Below, piece by piece: positions 52,750 through 61,818 of a DNA stretch of 64,000 nucleotides (position 1 is its first letter; each line of letters opens with the position of its first letter). The notes beneath the pieces were generated by a model. That model saw only the letters and a list, made by a program, of their open reading frames with translations. It was not told the origin of the DNA and ran no database searches. This DNA is from Chloroflexota bacterium (GTDB taxonomy: Bacteria; Chloroflexota; Anaerolineae; UBA4142; SHND01): contig JAKOPZ010000102.1 in NCBI GenBank assembly GCA_029778615.1, positions 1-64,000 on the forward strand, in the 5' to 3' direction. Both the position numbers and the translations under genes were made by a program.

Positions 52750-54768
52750 CTATTTCATAATGGTCGCGCCGGGCACGTCATTGCCTGTGAGGTCTTTGTA
52801 CGAGAGCTGCAAGAGTTCCACCGCGCGTTTAAAGTTGTGAATGGCTTGGGCTTTGCCTTCATTGCCATTGCCTGTTTCCGTTCCCCACATCACGCCATAG
52901 ACGGTGCGGAAATTGTACCAGGCATTGTCAATTTTATCGTCGGTCTGACCATCCGCGCCTTTGGGCAGGGTGGCATACGGATAGCCGGTGTCCACTTTCT
53001 TGAGACCTTTGGCTTCCAATGCTTTCCACAACACGTCCAACAAGCCCTTGACTTCGGTCTGCACGCCTTCGACTTTGCCGTTGCCGTCATAGTCGGCTTT
53101 GGCTTTAAAGTCGAATGTATCCAAACCTTGATGACACGCTTGACATGCAGCGGTGTATTGGAACTTGCGGTCAAGACTGACGGTATTGAACGAATGTCCG
53201 CCGACCTTTTCATAGTACGGGTCTTTGGGGTCCGTAATCGGTGCAGTCATGTGACACGTCACACACGGACCGGGGATGTTGCCCTTGTCATCGCCCACCG
53301 CGCTGAACAGGAACTTGGCGGCATCCGGGTTGTCTTTGGCAGCCGGATTCGGAATCGGCGAGATGCCTACGAGCGCGCCGTGCGGCGAGTTCTGTAGAGT
53401 TTGTCCATAGGTCACACCACCGGTATCGCTGATGAACTCGGCGATACTGTTATAGTGTGGGAACGAACTCTTGATGGCGTCTGCCGGGTCGGTGCGCGAA
53501 TTATGACATTCGAAACACGTTGCCGAGAGACCGACATCTTTGGTGAGTTCAAAGGGCAGCGCAATCGGTTTGCTCATGATGCGGAGTTGGAACGGATTGG
53601 TTGCGTCGTGCGGGTCGTGGCAGGTCGCACAAACGATAGTTTGTTTTTCGTTGACCCATGCCGCTTGGTTGGTTGGGTTTTCCAAGAAGGAAGCGTAACC
53701 CTCACCGGAATGGCAGCGCACACATGCCTGACGCGTTGGACCAATGGGTTCATTGAACGCGGGAGCGTTCGCATCCGAATGCGCGGCGTTCTTGAGTTGT
53801 TCGCCTTTGTCATGGCGGCTGCTCGAGTTGTGGCACACATTGCATGTCCCTTCACTCTGGCTCTTTGCCATGATAGGCAAGCCCTTGTTTACATGGTCCG
53901 CGGCGGGACCGTGACATTGTTCGCAGCCGATAGCTGCCATCGCTTTGACATCGGCGGGCATTGCATCAAAGTTGCTCTTGCCGCCTTTGCCTGCCGCGTT
54001 GATTTGCTCCCAAGTCGGGAACTGCCAATTGGCTTTGGTCGCGGCATCTTTGAAACCGTTTGAATCCGCGCCGACCGGTGGGACATAATAACCCGTAACG
54101 TGACATGCCGCGCAGCGTTCCGTGAAATGGGTGTTCGCGTCGGGAGTCAACGTGTTGTCAATGTTGTACTTGAGCGCGTTGGCATGACCGGTCTTGAGCC
54201 AATCTTCCACTTGCTTGGGATGACACGTCTTGCAAGTCTCGGCATTGTTGCCGATATATGCGCCGGCATAGAGATGGATGCCACCGGCTTGACCGCCGCC
54301 CGGCAGCGAACAGGAAACCGCGTACGCGCCCGGAATATCGGGTGTGAATTCGGTCAAATTCGCTTTGGGGTCTTTGAGCGCGGCTTTTGAATCCGGTGAC
54401 TTGTACAGAGCCCACGTAGGAGTCATGGGTCCCGTATATTCGATATTGTCGGGTTTGCACTCGACGCGCACAGGCACATTAATCGGCACGTTGGGCAAGC
54501 CGCTGGCGCCCATGGCAATCACCGCGTTCGACTCGCCGACTTTGGTGTCGGTGATGATTTTGATTGTGCCGGTAATAGCGTTCGGGTCATTCGGATTCAT
54601 GGTGACCGGAACGATTCGGACTGTGGCGTTAATCGGAGCAGGTGTTGGTTCTTGCGCCGGCGGAGCCGCCTGCGCGGTAAAAGTTGTACTGATTGGTGTT
54701 ACGGCTAACACCGCGACGATTACTCCAATTACAAGGAGTGGAATCGCCAAGAGTTTCCAATTGAACAT
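52750..54768 (-). CDS. Nine-heme exported cytochrome c (c554-like)
   Basis: A 672-residue protein with GGAGG before the ATG. A signal anchor (about 5-28) and an N-terminal beta domain (to about 175) precede nine CxxCH sites: CKTCH, CAACH, CEQCH, CNVCH, CVRCH, CATCH, CFECH, CVTCH and CQACH. ETCKTCHPKQ, CHVTGY and IGCEQCHGPAADH resemble the cytochrome c554 / multiheme-cyt family. It is probably periplasm-like or surface-exposed and takes part in electron transfer; no substrate-site motif (such as the HAO Tyr or NrfA Lys) is recognisable. It is transcribed alone, toward the ccm genes. Confidence 0.9.
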   Translation of the reverse strand: MFNWKLLAIPLLVIGVIVAVLAVTPISTTFTAQAAPPAQEPTPAPINATVRIVPVTMNPNDPNAITGTIKIITDTKVGESNAVIAMGASGLPNVPINVPVRVECKPDNIEYTGPMTPTWALYKSPDSKAALKDPKANLTEFTPDIPGAYAVSCSLPGGGQAGGIHLYAGAYIGNNAETCKTCHPKQVEDWLKTGHANALKYNIDNTLTPDANTHFTERCAACHVTGYYVPPVGADSNGFKDAATKANWQFPTWEQINAAGKGGKSNFDAMPADVKAMAAIGCEQCHGPAADHVNKGLPIMAKSQSEGTCNVCHNSSSRHDKGEQLKNAAHSDANAPAFNEPIGPTRQACVRCHSGEGYASFLENPTNQAAWVNEKQTIVCATCHDPHDATNPFQLRIMSKPIALPFELTKDVGLSATCFECHNSRTDPADAIKSSFPHYNSIAEFISDTGGVTYGQTLQNSPHGALVGISPIPNPAAKDNPDAAKFLFSAVGDDKGNIPGPCVTCHMTAPITDPKDPYYEKVGGHSFNTVSLDRKFQYTAACQACHQGLDTFDFKAKADYDGNGKVEGVQTEVKGLLDVLWKALEAKGLKKVDTGYPYATLPKGADGQTDDKIDNAWYNFRTVYGVMWGTETGNGNEGKAQAIHNFKRAVELLQLSYKDLTGNDVPGATIMK

Positions 54769-55099
54769 TGGGTTTGCCTCCAAATTGATGATGAATTGTT
54801 CGAGACCGCTCAAAACTCTTTGCCGATGACAAAGAGCGAAATCGTTCACCCCTTTCCGCGGTTAAAGTCAACGCAGCTCGCTAGAGTGCGTTATGGCAAA
54901 CCTCGCCGCGCTGTGCCGTTTGACACAGCGCATGAACCCCAACATGGGGCAGCTGGACTGGGCGCATCCCTCTTCAGATGCGAACACGGTCACTATAAAA
55001 AATATTGGTCAAAATTGGGTTACGAAAGGTAACAAATATTGTTCGATTCGCGTTACAGATTCTTTTGCCGGATGACAAGCGCATGGATTTACTTGTTGA
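54769..55099. other. Gene-free spacer with hairpin
   Basis: This is upstream of the 9-heme gene and downstream of the glutaredoxin gene, both minus strand. A GCGCTGTG / CACAGCGC hairpin lies near 54911-54934. I see no open frame with coding character; it must hold the 9-heme gene promoter. Confidence 0.5.
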
Positions 55100-55241
55100 C
55101 TCAATGTGCAACTCTTTCGCGGGACAAATGTCATTTCGAGCCGTTCCCTCAATGCTTCGGGACAAGTTTTGCGAGAAATCTCATTCGCGCCTTGCGAGAT
55201 TTCTCGCTCCGCTCGAAATGACAAAAGTGTTGCACATTAGG
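55100..55241 (-). mobile_element. 142-bp MITE-like element, copy B
   Basis: The exact reverse complement of the internal 136 bp of 38334-38469, with terminal inverted repeats CTCAATGTGCAAC / GTTGCACATTAGG. Flanks show a partial direct repeat (TTGTTG on both sides). Confidence 0.85.
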
Positions 55242-55261
55242 TTTGTTGTTGTTGTTGTTGT

Positions 55262-55561
55262 TCAACAACTTGGCTGTTCTGACAACGCTTCGCGCACCTC
55301 GGCGGTCCGAATGGGAGCAAACAGCGTTATCCGACTGTTGACGACGAGCACCGGAATCTTGTCACGATACCGGGCGTACAATTGCGGGTCTTGGGTGATG
55401 TCAATTTTTTCGATTACGCACTCTTCCGCTTGTACCACTCCACAAACCAGCTCGTATGCAATTTCGCACAAATGACAGCCCGGCTTGTCATAAAGGACGA
55501 GTCGGGTTGGTGTCTTACGCGCTTCGTCCGGGCAGTTGTTTGCCCACAAGGACTTGACCAT
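55262..55561 (-). CDS. Glutaredoxin-family protein
   Basis: A 99-residue protein with LVLYDKPGCHLC, a CxxC redox site in the glutaredoxin position, and IEKIDITQDPQLYARYRDKIPVLVVN with the cis-Pro. The fold matches the DUF836/glutaredoxin-like group. Its start lies 47 bp inside the Rieske gene, in another frame. It is the last gene of the cytochrome b/Rieske operon and could serve thiol or heme maturation. Confidence 0.85.
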   Translation of the reverse strand: MVKSLWANNCPDEARKTPTRLVLYDKPGCHLCEIAYELVCGVVQAEECVIEKIDITQDPQLYARYRDKIPVLVVNSRITLFAPIRTAEVREALSEQPSC

Positions 55562-55982
55562 CTCTGACCACCAATTCGTATTGTGTCAACGGCAGTGGCG
55601 GCGGTCCCGAAATTACCGCGCCCGTGACGGCGTTGAAAAATCCATCATGGCAAGGACAGTGAATAATACTTTTACGTTCATTCCACGCGACCACGCAGCC
55701 GAGATGTGTGCAAATCGCCGAGAACGCCTTGAGCCCGCCGGCTTTGGTATTGACAATGATAATCGGTTTGTCATTCACTGAAACAATCTTGCTGCTGTTG
55801 AGCGGAAAATCTGCGGCGGCTCCCACCACGCTCGGACCGCCATACGCGGCGGCATTTTCGCGCGGAATGAGGTACGCGATGATTGGCGCAACAATGCCGC
55901 TGATGGTCGCGACAATTGAAAAACCAAGCAGCAGTTGAATGGACTTGCGGCGCGTAATCGGTGTTCCGGTCAATTCAGTCAT
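55515..55982 (-). CDS. Rieske [2Fe-2S] protein
   Basis: A 155-residue protein. A twin-arginine-like start (TRRKSIQLLLGFS) and one membrane helix (about 16-39) lead to the Rieske domain with CTHLGC (91-96) and CPCHDG (109-114), supplying two Cys and two His plus the disulfide pair. GPPPLPLTQYEL follows. It belongs to the cytochrome b-containing operon, so it should be the quinol-oxidising iron-sulfur subunit. A GAGGGAG site precedes the ATG, 30 bp after the 13-heme gene. Confidence 0.95.
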   Translation of the reverse strand: MTELTGTPITRRKSIQLLLGFSIVATISGIVAPIIAYLIPRENAAAYGGPSVVGAAADFPLNSSKIVSVNDKPIIIVNTKAGGLKAFSAICTHLGCVVAWNERKSIIHCPCHDGFFNAVTGAVISGPPPLPLTQYELVVRDGQVLVGKQLPGRSA

Positions 55983-56012
55983 TAGACACTCCCTCGCGTA
56001 CAAAGTGCGCGC

Positions 56013-57872
56013 TCACTTGGGCGGCAGCTGTTTGTATAACTCGCGGCGAATCAGCCATAGGGCAAAGATTGCCATTGCCATAATGACCAAGCCAATCACC
56101 ATAATCTCACGACGGAAAATACTGTCCGCAATTGCTTTTTGAGCGTCGGCGGTGACCTCGTTCGCTTTCTTGGTCGCCGCATCGGTGCGTTGTTTGATGG
56201 TGTCCAGATTCAAAGTGTGCTGTGCGGCGCGCGCGGTAATCAGATTCGTCTTGGCGTCGGCAAGCTTGATTTGCTCCGGCGCCACAATGAGCGCGCTGCC
56301 CGCCGCTTCGTTGATTGCTTTTTCGGCTTGGTCAACGGCTTGGGCACTGGCTTCAATGTTCTCTGCGATTTCTTGCACCGCAGCATTCTGCGGCGACGTG
56401 GGAGTGTGACAGCTGCCGCATTGCCGCGCGCCGTCACCGTGAAACATTGCATCGGTTGGCGTTTCGACATCATAGCGTCCATGACAGGTGACACATTTGG
56501 GCGTGCCGGGCGTATCGCTTGCGTGAATGCTCTTGAGATAATAGTCCTGCGTGGCAGTGTGACAGCCGCCGCAAACATTGGCTACCTCTTCAAAGCCCGG
56601 AGGCGCCGCGCCATGTGTGCCATGACAGGTCGCGCAGCTCGGCGCGCGCAGGTCTTGTTTCTCCAACAATGCAATGCCGTGGACACTCTTGACGTACAAC
56701 TCGTATTGATTGGTCGGAATGTTGTACGGCTTTATCAGTTCAATATTCGAGTGACAGCTGCCGCACAGCGCGGGAACGTTTAGCGGATAGACGTGTGCGG
56801 ACGGGTCGGTTACTTGTTTCGTCGCATGTCCGTCGTGACAGACAAAACAGGTGGCAACGTTCGTGTCGCCTTGCGCGAGTTTCTTGCCGTGAATGCTCTG
56901 TTGATATTTCGCCCACTGGTCGGTTGGCAAATCGTACTGCCGCATCAAATCCACGCGCGCGTGACAACCGGCGCACAGTGCGGGAATGTCCACAGTCTTT
57001 GGTGTGCCGATAAAATTCGCGCTCGCCGCGTGCGCTGCTGCTTTATCCGTCGCGTTCGCGTCGCCGCCATGACAGTCGGCGCAAGTGACACCGCGCTGCG
57101 AATGAATACTGCTCTCCCACTCTTGGACAGGTCCCGCCAATTTTGCGTCCAAGTTTGTATGACAAGTCACACACGAATCTTGATTTGGCAGCACGGTAGG
57201 ATGCGGAATCTGCGTGGGCAAAATCTGCGGCGCTTCGGCTTGGGTCGAAGCCGCAGGTTGATGACACAGCCGACAGGTATCGCTGGTGCGTCCCGCGTGT
57301 GACGCGGGGACGCGCGGCGCGCCTGCCGCGCCCGTACCATGACACGCGAGACAATCATCGCGTCCCTCCAGCGGATGCGGAATGCGCGGAGTAGTTGTTG
57401 TGGATTCTGCCGTCGGCTGTGCGGGTTCGCTGGACGGTTCCGGGGACGCTGTTGCGGCGGCGGTCGGCGGAGGCGTTGCGGTTCCAACCTCTGTCGCTTG
57501 AATCGTTATCGTTGCGACGGTCGTCGCTGTAACCGTTTCGGAAAATGTTTCGGTCGCGCTCACGGTACTGGATACGGATGGCGTTTCCGAACCCGGAGTC
57601 GTCGCGGCGGGGGTACCGGTTCCGTTTATCGCGGGCTTGTGGCAAAACAGACATTGTTCATTCGTGCGTCCTTCATGGTCCGGAGGATATTTGGGCGCGC
57701 CCGCGATGCCTGCCGAATGGCACGCGACGCACAATGTTTCGCGCCCTTCGACGTTATGTGGAATGGGTGGCTGCCCCGGCGGACGCGCGTTAACGGGCAC
57801 GCGTGCCAAGACCAAGCTGGCGGCAGCAACCACTATCAAAATGAGGACCACACGAAACCAGAGTTTGTTCAT
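56013..57872 (-). CDS. Thirteen-heme membrane-anchored cytochrome c of a b/Rieske complex
   Basis: A 619-residue protein with a signal anchor (about 4-25). Thirteen CxxCH sites are present: CVACH, CLFCH, CLACH, CRLCH, CVTCH, CADCH, CAGCH, CFVCH, CGSCH, CATCH, CGGCH, CVTCH and CGSCH. The first four form two diheme modules separated by a Thr/Ser/Pro linker (about 70-140). The middle part has repeated sequences like SIHGKKLAQGDTNVATC and SVHGIALLEKQDLRAPSC, typical of cytochrome c7/NapB-like tandem units. A C-terminal helical domain and a final membrane helix (IMVIGLVIMAMAIFALWLI) follow. Its place between cytochrome b subunit IV and Rieske suggests it replaces cytochrome c1/f. Confidence 0.9.
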   Translation of the reverse strand: MNKLWFRVVLILIVVAAASLVLARVPVNARPPGQPPIPHNVEGRETLCVACHSAGIAGAPKYPPDHEGRTNEQCLFCHKPAINGTGTPAATTPGSETPSVSSTVSATETFSETVTATTVATITIQATEVGTATPPPTAAATASPEPSSEPAQPTAESTTTTPRIPHPLEGRDDCLACHGTGAAGAPRVPASHAGRTSDTCRLCHQPAASTQAEAPQILPTQIPHPTVLPNQDSCVTCHTNLDAKLAGPVQEWESSIHSQRGVTCADCHGGDANATDKAAAHAASANFIGTPKTVDIPALCAGCHARVDLMRQYDLPTDQWAKYQQSIHGKKLAQGDTNVATCFVCHDGHATKQVTDPSAHVYPLNVPALCGSCHSNIELIKPYNIPTNQYELYVKSVHGIALLEKQDLRAPSCATCHGTHGAAPPGFEEVANVCGGCHTATQDYYLKSIHASDTPGTPKCVTCHGRYDVETPTDAMFHGDGARQCGSCHTPTSPQNAAVQEIAENIEASAQAVDQAEKAINEAAGSALIVAPEQIKLADAKTNLITARAAQHTLNLDTIKQRTDAATKKANEVTADAQKAIADSIFRREIMVIGLVIMAMAIFALWLIRRELYKQLPPK

Positions 57873-57882
57873 AGGTCTGCCC

Positions 57883-58317
57883 TCAGCTGTACTGTCCCCA
57901 AATCGTAAGCGCGATGATGACGCCAAGTGTGGTCACGGTGAGCAAGAGCAAGAGTGGACGATAACGCGCGGGGCGTTTGGGTGCGCGATCCAGAAACGGC
58001 AAAAAGAACAGCAGCGCCATGCCGAATGCGGGCAAAAGAATTCCAATCAAGCGCGGCGCTTCGGAACTTAGAAAACTGAATACCGAAGCGACCTTGAGGA
58101 ATTGATAGACCGCGAGAAAATACCATTCCGGTTTGACATGTTCGGGCGTTTGAAGGGCGTTGGCAGGTTCTTCCAATCCGGCGGGGAACAACGCTGCCAA
58201 GATAATCAAGATACCGAGAATGATGTACCACGCGATAAATTCGCTCAAGACGTAATGGGGCCAAAACGGGAGCAAATTTTTTTCACGCGGTGCGCGGGAC
58301 TCGAGTTCGCGGCTCAT
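57883..58317 (-). CDS. Cytochrome b6f subunit IV-like protein (cytochrome b C-terminal part)
   Basis: A 144-residue protein with three to four helices. PEHVKPEWYFLAVYQFLK carries the PEWYF quinol-site motif (PEWY) of the C-terminal cytochrome b half. The N-terminus (NLLPFWPHYVLSEFIAWYIILGIL) matches subunit IV proteins. The ATGA overlap with the upstream cytochrome b gene shows coupling. A split cytochrome b is the b6f-like arrangement. Confidence 0.93.
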   Translation of the reverse strand: MSRELESRAPREKNLLPFWPHYVLSEFIAWYIILGILIILAALFPAGLEEPANALQTPEHVKPEWYFLAVYQFLKVASVFSFLSSEAPRLIGILLPAFGMALLFFLPFLDRAPKRPARYRPLLLLLTVTTLGVIIALTIWGQYS

Positions 58318-58994
58318 GCCTCATCGCCCCTTTCCGGGTCTGCCAGCCCTTGCTCATGAATCAAGATGATATGGACCAAGAGCAAGCCCGCGAGGACAAC
58401 GGGCAGCACCAGCACATGCACACCAAAGAAACGCGTCAGCGTTGCCGCACTCACATCCGCGCCGCCGCGCAAAAATTCACGGACGAAATCTCCGACGAAC
58501 GGCACTGCCCCCGCAATTTCCGTGCCCACCGTCGTCGCCCAAAACGCGCGCTGGTCCCACGGCAACAGATAACCGGTGAAACCAAACCCCAGCGTCACAA
58601 ACAGCAAACCCATTCCGACCATCCACGTAAGTTCGCGCGGTTTTTTATACGCGCCTTGCACCACCACTCGCAAAAGGTGCAGGATACAAAACACAATCAT
58701 CAGATTCGCGCTCCAGGCGTGGACACTGCGAATCAGCCAGCCAAAGTTCAACTGGTTCATGATGACCAAGATGCTGTTGTATGCCGTTTCGGGGGTCGGT
58801 TGATAATACAATGCCAGCAAGATGCCGGTCGTTGCCTGGACGGTGAAACAAAAGAGTGTGATGCCGCCGAGATAGTACGTGTGCGCGCTGCGCGGAATGG
58901 TGACATGCAGCAGCGCCGCAATCCAAGCTTGAATCGGAACGCGGTCTTCAATCCAATTGTAAAGTCCTTGGGAGACTCGAGTTGGGTTCAACAT
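58314..58994 (-). CDS. Cytochrome b6-like diheme membrane protein
   Basis: A 226-residue protein with a GGAGCAGG site before the ATG. The four heme-ligating His fit at His92 (SVHAW), His106 (LHLLR), His193 (GVHVL) and His208 (LVHII), with LGFGFTGYLLPWDQRAFWATTV between. The family makes the Q-cycle core with two b hemes. There is no cytochrome c1, f or plastocyanin gene nearby; the 13-heme cytochrome follows after subunit IV. Confidence 0.94.
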   Translation of the reverse strand: MLNPTRVSQGLYNWIEDRVPIQAWIAALLHVTIPRSAHTYYLGGITLFCFTVQATTGILLALYYQPTPETAYNSILVIMNQLNFGWLIRSVHAWSANLMIVFCILHLLRVVVQGAYKKPRELTWMVGMGLLFVTLGFGFTGYLLPWDQRAFWATTVGTEIAGAVPFVGDFVREFLRGGADVSAATLTRFFGVHVLVLPVVLAGLLLVHIILIHEQGLADPERGDEA

Positions 58995-59229
58995 ACCTGC
59001 TCCGTTTCTCCTGCCTGCCCAAAGCAAAATGCCTTCGGCGCGTCTTGCTGCACCGAAGGCAATCATCACCTCAGGAAATCGGGATGGTCCTCTACATTCC
59101 GGTTTGGAATGAAACAATGCCATTCTAGGGAGAGCGGGTCAAAATTTGGTTCCAATTTTGTTCCTTTTTTTGAAACACAAATTTTCTTGCGCGGGGGCGC
59201 ACCAAGGGCACGCGCGCGCCTCATTCAAA
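58995..59229. other. Promoter region between divergent cytochrome operons
   Basis: No gene is seen. Both operons must start within 58995-59474. Confidence 0.5.
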
Positions 59230-59276
59230 ACGTGACAGGTTTATGCGGTGAATTCCACCGCCGAAACCTGTCACGT
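59230..59276. repeat. Palindromic unit (ACGTGACAGGTTT arms)
   Basis: Arms ACGTGACAGGTTT (59230-59242) and AAACCTGTCACGT (59264-59276) enclose a second hairpin GCGGTG / CACCGC. The outer arms match the hairpin after the SARP gene at 18728-18758. Confidence 0.85.
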
Positions 59277-59474
59277 CTGAACGCTGCATACTGCGACTCG
59301 TTTGCCCTGTCCAAAATGAGTGGCGCAATCAAACTGAATTTTGACCAACTTGGAATGGGAATGGAACCCATTCTCTCTATCCTCACCATGTATGGTTGAC
59401 ATGTGTCGTTTGTGCGCGCACGCACGAATGAATGCACACCTTCGACACGGCATCGGTTTGGAGGCGTTTTGACT

Positions 59475-60644
59475 ATGAATGGGTCAAACATTTTTCCGAC
59501 GCGGCGCGCGGCGCAGTACGGCATTCGCATTCGCCCGCTGTTTGTCGGCATTGCGTTGGCGTTGGCGCTTGCCGCGTCGCTGTGTGTGGTCTCGGTCAGT
59601 TTCGCTCAAGGTCCGACAGACAACCAATCGTGTTTGCAGTGCCACTCGAATCCCGAACTCTCAATGACGCTTGCCAGCGGCGAACCGCTTTCACTCTTTG
59701 TTGATTCCGATGTATTTCACGCTTCGATTCACGGCACGCTGAATGTGCAATGTGTCCAGTGTCACACGGACATTCAAGGGTACCCGCATCCGCCCGCGAA
59801 TTATCTTGACCGGCGCGATGTGACCTTGCAAAATTATCGCACCTGTGAAGGTTGTCATCCCGACAATTATCGGAAAACGCTCGACAGCATGCATCAGGTT
59901 GCGCTCGCAGGCGGCAATCGCAACGCGGCGGTGTGCACCGACTGTCATACCGCGCACGCGGTCACCGACCCCGCAACGCCGCGCACGCGTATTCCGCAAA
60001 CGTGCGCGCAGTGTCACAGCACCATCAGCGACCAATACATCAAGAGCGTACACGGCGAAGCATTGTTCAATGACAACAATCCCGACGTGCCGACGTGCAT
60101 TGATTGTCACGGCGTTCACGGCATTGGCGACCCGACCACCGCGCGCTTTCGTTTGAATTCGCCCCAGCTCTGCGCGAAATGTCACACCGACGCGGCGATG
60201 ATGTCCAAGTACGGCATTTCCACGAATGTGCTGAATACGTACATTGCGGACTTTCACGGCACGACGGTGGAACTCTTTGCGAAACAGCATCCCGACCAGC
60301 CGACGAACAAACCTGTTTGCTATGATTGTCACGGCGTGCATGACATCAAAAGCACGAGCGACCCCGCCTCAACCGTTTCGACGCAAGAGAATCTGCTCAA
60401 GACATGCCGCCGTTGTCATCCTGACGCGACGACCGCATCTTTTACCGCCGCGTGGATGAGTCATTACGAAGCGAGTCCCGAAAAATATCCGCTCGTGTAT
60501 TACGTGAATCTGTTTTATTGGGTCATTATTCCGCTGACCATTGGTGCCTTGTTGATTTACATTGCGAGTGATGTGTTCCAGCGCGTGCGGCGGAGATTTG
60601 GCAAAGCAAAAACGATGGCGGACAAGTCCTCAGACCAAGTCTGA
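59475..60644 (+). CDS. Nine-heme membrane-anchored cytochrome c
   Basis: A 389-residue protein with GGAGG before the ATG. The signal peptide spans about 20-46 (PLFVGIALALALAASLCVVS). Nine CxxCH sites are present: CLQCH, CVQCH, CEGCH, CTDCH, CAQCH, CIDCH, CAKCH, CYDCH and CRRCH. Repeats such as YIKSVHGEALFNDNNPDVPTC and CHGVHGI are typical of cytochrome c3/NrfB-like electron-transfer proteins. A C-terminal membrane helix (YYVNLFYWVIIPLTIGALLIYIA) anchors it. It is followed 31 bp later by a cytochrome b gene, so the pair may form a quinol-to-cytochrome gate. Confidence 0.92.
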   Translation: MNGSNIFPTRRAAQYGIRIRPLFVGIALALALAASLCVVSVSFAQGPTDNQSCLQCHSNPELSMTLASGEPLSLFVDSDVFHASIHGTLNVQCVQCHTDIQGYPHPPANYLDRRDVTLQNYRTCEGCHPDNYRKTLDSMHQVALAGGNRNAAVCTDCHTAHAVTDPATPRTRIPQTCAQCHSTISDQYIKSVHGEALFNDNNPDVPTCIDCHGVHGIGDPTTARFRLNSPQLCAKCHTDAAMMSKYGISTNVLNTYIADFHGTTVELFAKQHPDQPTNKPVCYDCHGVHDIKSTSDPASTVSTQENLLKTCRRCHPDATTASFTAAWMSHYEASPEKYPLVYYVNLFYWVIIPLTIGALLIYIASDVFQRVRRRFGKAKTMADKSSDQV

Positions 60645-60675
60645 TAATAGAGGACTCGCATCGAACGAGGCGATT

Positions 60676-61818
60676 ATGGCAACTACCGTTTCGACACCCC
60701 AAAAAGAAACCGTTCAAGAATACCGACGCTTTAGCAGCGTCCAGCGCGCGCAGCATCTGTTGTTGATTCTTTCATTCACTCTGCTCGCCATCACCGGACT
60801 CCCGCAAAAATTCGCGGGCGAAGGTTGGGCGGAAACCATGATTGCGTGGATGGGCACGATTGAGAACGCGCGCCTCATTCATCATTACGCGGCGATTGTT
60901 TTGGTGCTTGTATCCATCGCCGAGTTTGTGATGATTGGGTACAAAATCTATGTGGAACGCGCGCGCTGGACAATTTTTCCGCGCTTGCAAGATGCGTTCG
61001 ACGCGTTCAATCAATTTTTCTATAACTTGGGGCTGCGCAAGGACGCGCCAAAATATGACCGCTATGCGTGGGGTGAAAAATTTGAATATTGGGCGCTCGT
61101 GTGGGGCACGGCGATTATGGCGCTCACCGGATTTATTTTGTGGAATCCGATTTTGAGCACCAAGTTTTTGCCCGGCGAATGGATTCCCGTCGCCAAAGCC
61201 GCGCACGGCGGCGAAGCGATTCTTGCCGTGCTCGCGATTCTGGTGTGGCACATTTACAACGTTCACATCAAAACATTCAACAAGTCCATGTTCACCGGAA
61301 AAATGTCGCGGCACGAGATGCAAGAGGAACACGCGCTGGAACTGGAATTGCTCGAACAAAACAAAGCGAGTTATGCCGCGCCAATCGAAATTCAACAACG
61401 CCGCCGCCGCCGTTTTTTGCCGTTCGCCATTATCGCCAGCGCGCTGATGTTGTTCGCCGTTTATCTTTTTGTCACGGCAGAAACTACCGCCATCAGCACC
61501 GTCCCGCCGGTGTCCGCGCAGCAGCAGGTGTTTGTGCCGCGCACCTTTACGCCAACGGCAACGCGCGTTCCGCCAACCGCTACGCCACTGCCCGCGACGG
61601 CAACCCTCGAACCGGGCAAGCCAACCTTTACGCCCGCTCCCGCGCAATCACCCACCGCGAGCGGCGCGCAGAACGCGGTGGCGCTCCCCGCCGACCATGC
61701 CGGACGCACCGTGTGTCAAGTGTGTCACGCGACCGGCGTTGGCGGCGCGCCCAAGAATCCGCCCGACCACGAAGGCAGATTGGATTCAATGTGTTTGGAC
61801 TGTCATAAACCGCAATAG
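60676..61818 (+). CDS. Cytochrome b (b561/FdnI-like) fused to a diheme c module
   Basis: A 380-residue protein. Four membrane helices with His in QRAQHLLLILSFTLLAITG, LIHHYAAIVLVLVSIAE, KAAHGGEAILAVLAIL and VWHIYNVHIKTF fit a diheme cytochrome b of the formate-dehydrogenase gamma / b561 group. After a fifth helix (FAIIASALMLFAVYLFV) and a Thr/Pro linker comes a ~38-residue C-terminal module with CQVCH and CLDCH. The fusion should pass electrons from menaquinol to exported hemes. The start follows the stop of the nine-heme gene by 31 bp. Confidence 0.9.
   Translation: MATTVSTPQKETVQEYRRFSSVQRAQHLLLILSFTLLAITGLPQKFAGEGWAETMIAWMGTIENARLIHHYAAIVLVLVSIAEFVMIGYKIYVERARWTIFPRLQDAFDAFNQFFYNLGLRKDAPKYDRYAWGEKFEYWALVWGTAIMALTGFILWNPILSTKFLPGEWIPVAKAAHGGEAILAVLAILVWHIYNVHIKTFNKSMFTGKMSRHEMQEEHALELELLEQNKASYAAPIEIQQRRRRRFLPFAIIASALMLFAVYLFVTAETTAISTVPPVSAQQQVFVPRTFTPTATRVPPTATPLPATATLEPGKPTFTPAPAQSPTASGAQNAVALPADHAGRTVCQVCHATGVGGAPKNPPDHEGRLDSMCLDCHKPQ

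Noticed and set aside
52750-54768. Nine-heme protein as hydroxylamine oxidoreductase or NrfA nitrite reductase
   Set aside because: The N-terminal pattern is c554-like, but no catalytic heme signature (CxxCK, or the HAO cross-link region) is present.
54893-55098. Short open frames between the glutaredoxin and 9-heme genes
   Set aside because: They overlap hairpins and MITE sequence, show no coding bias, and the same peptide in the MITE appears at both copies only because the DNA is repeated.
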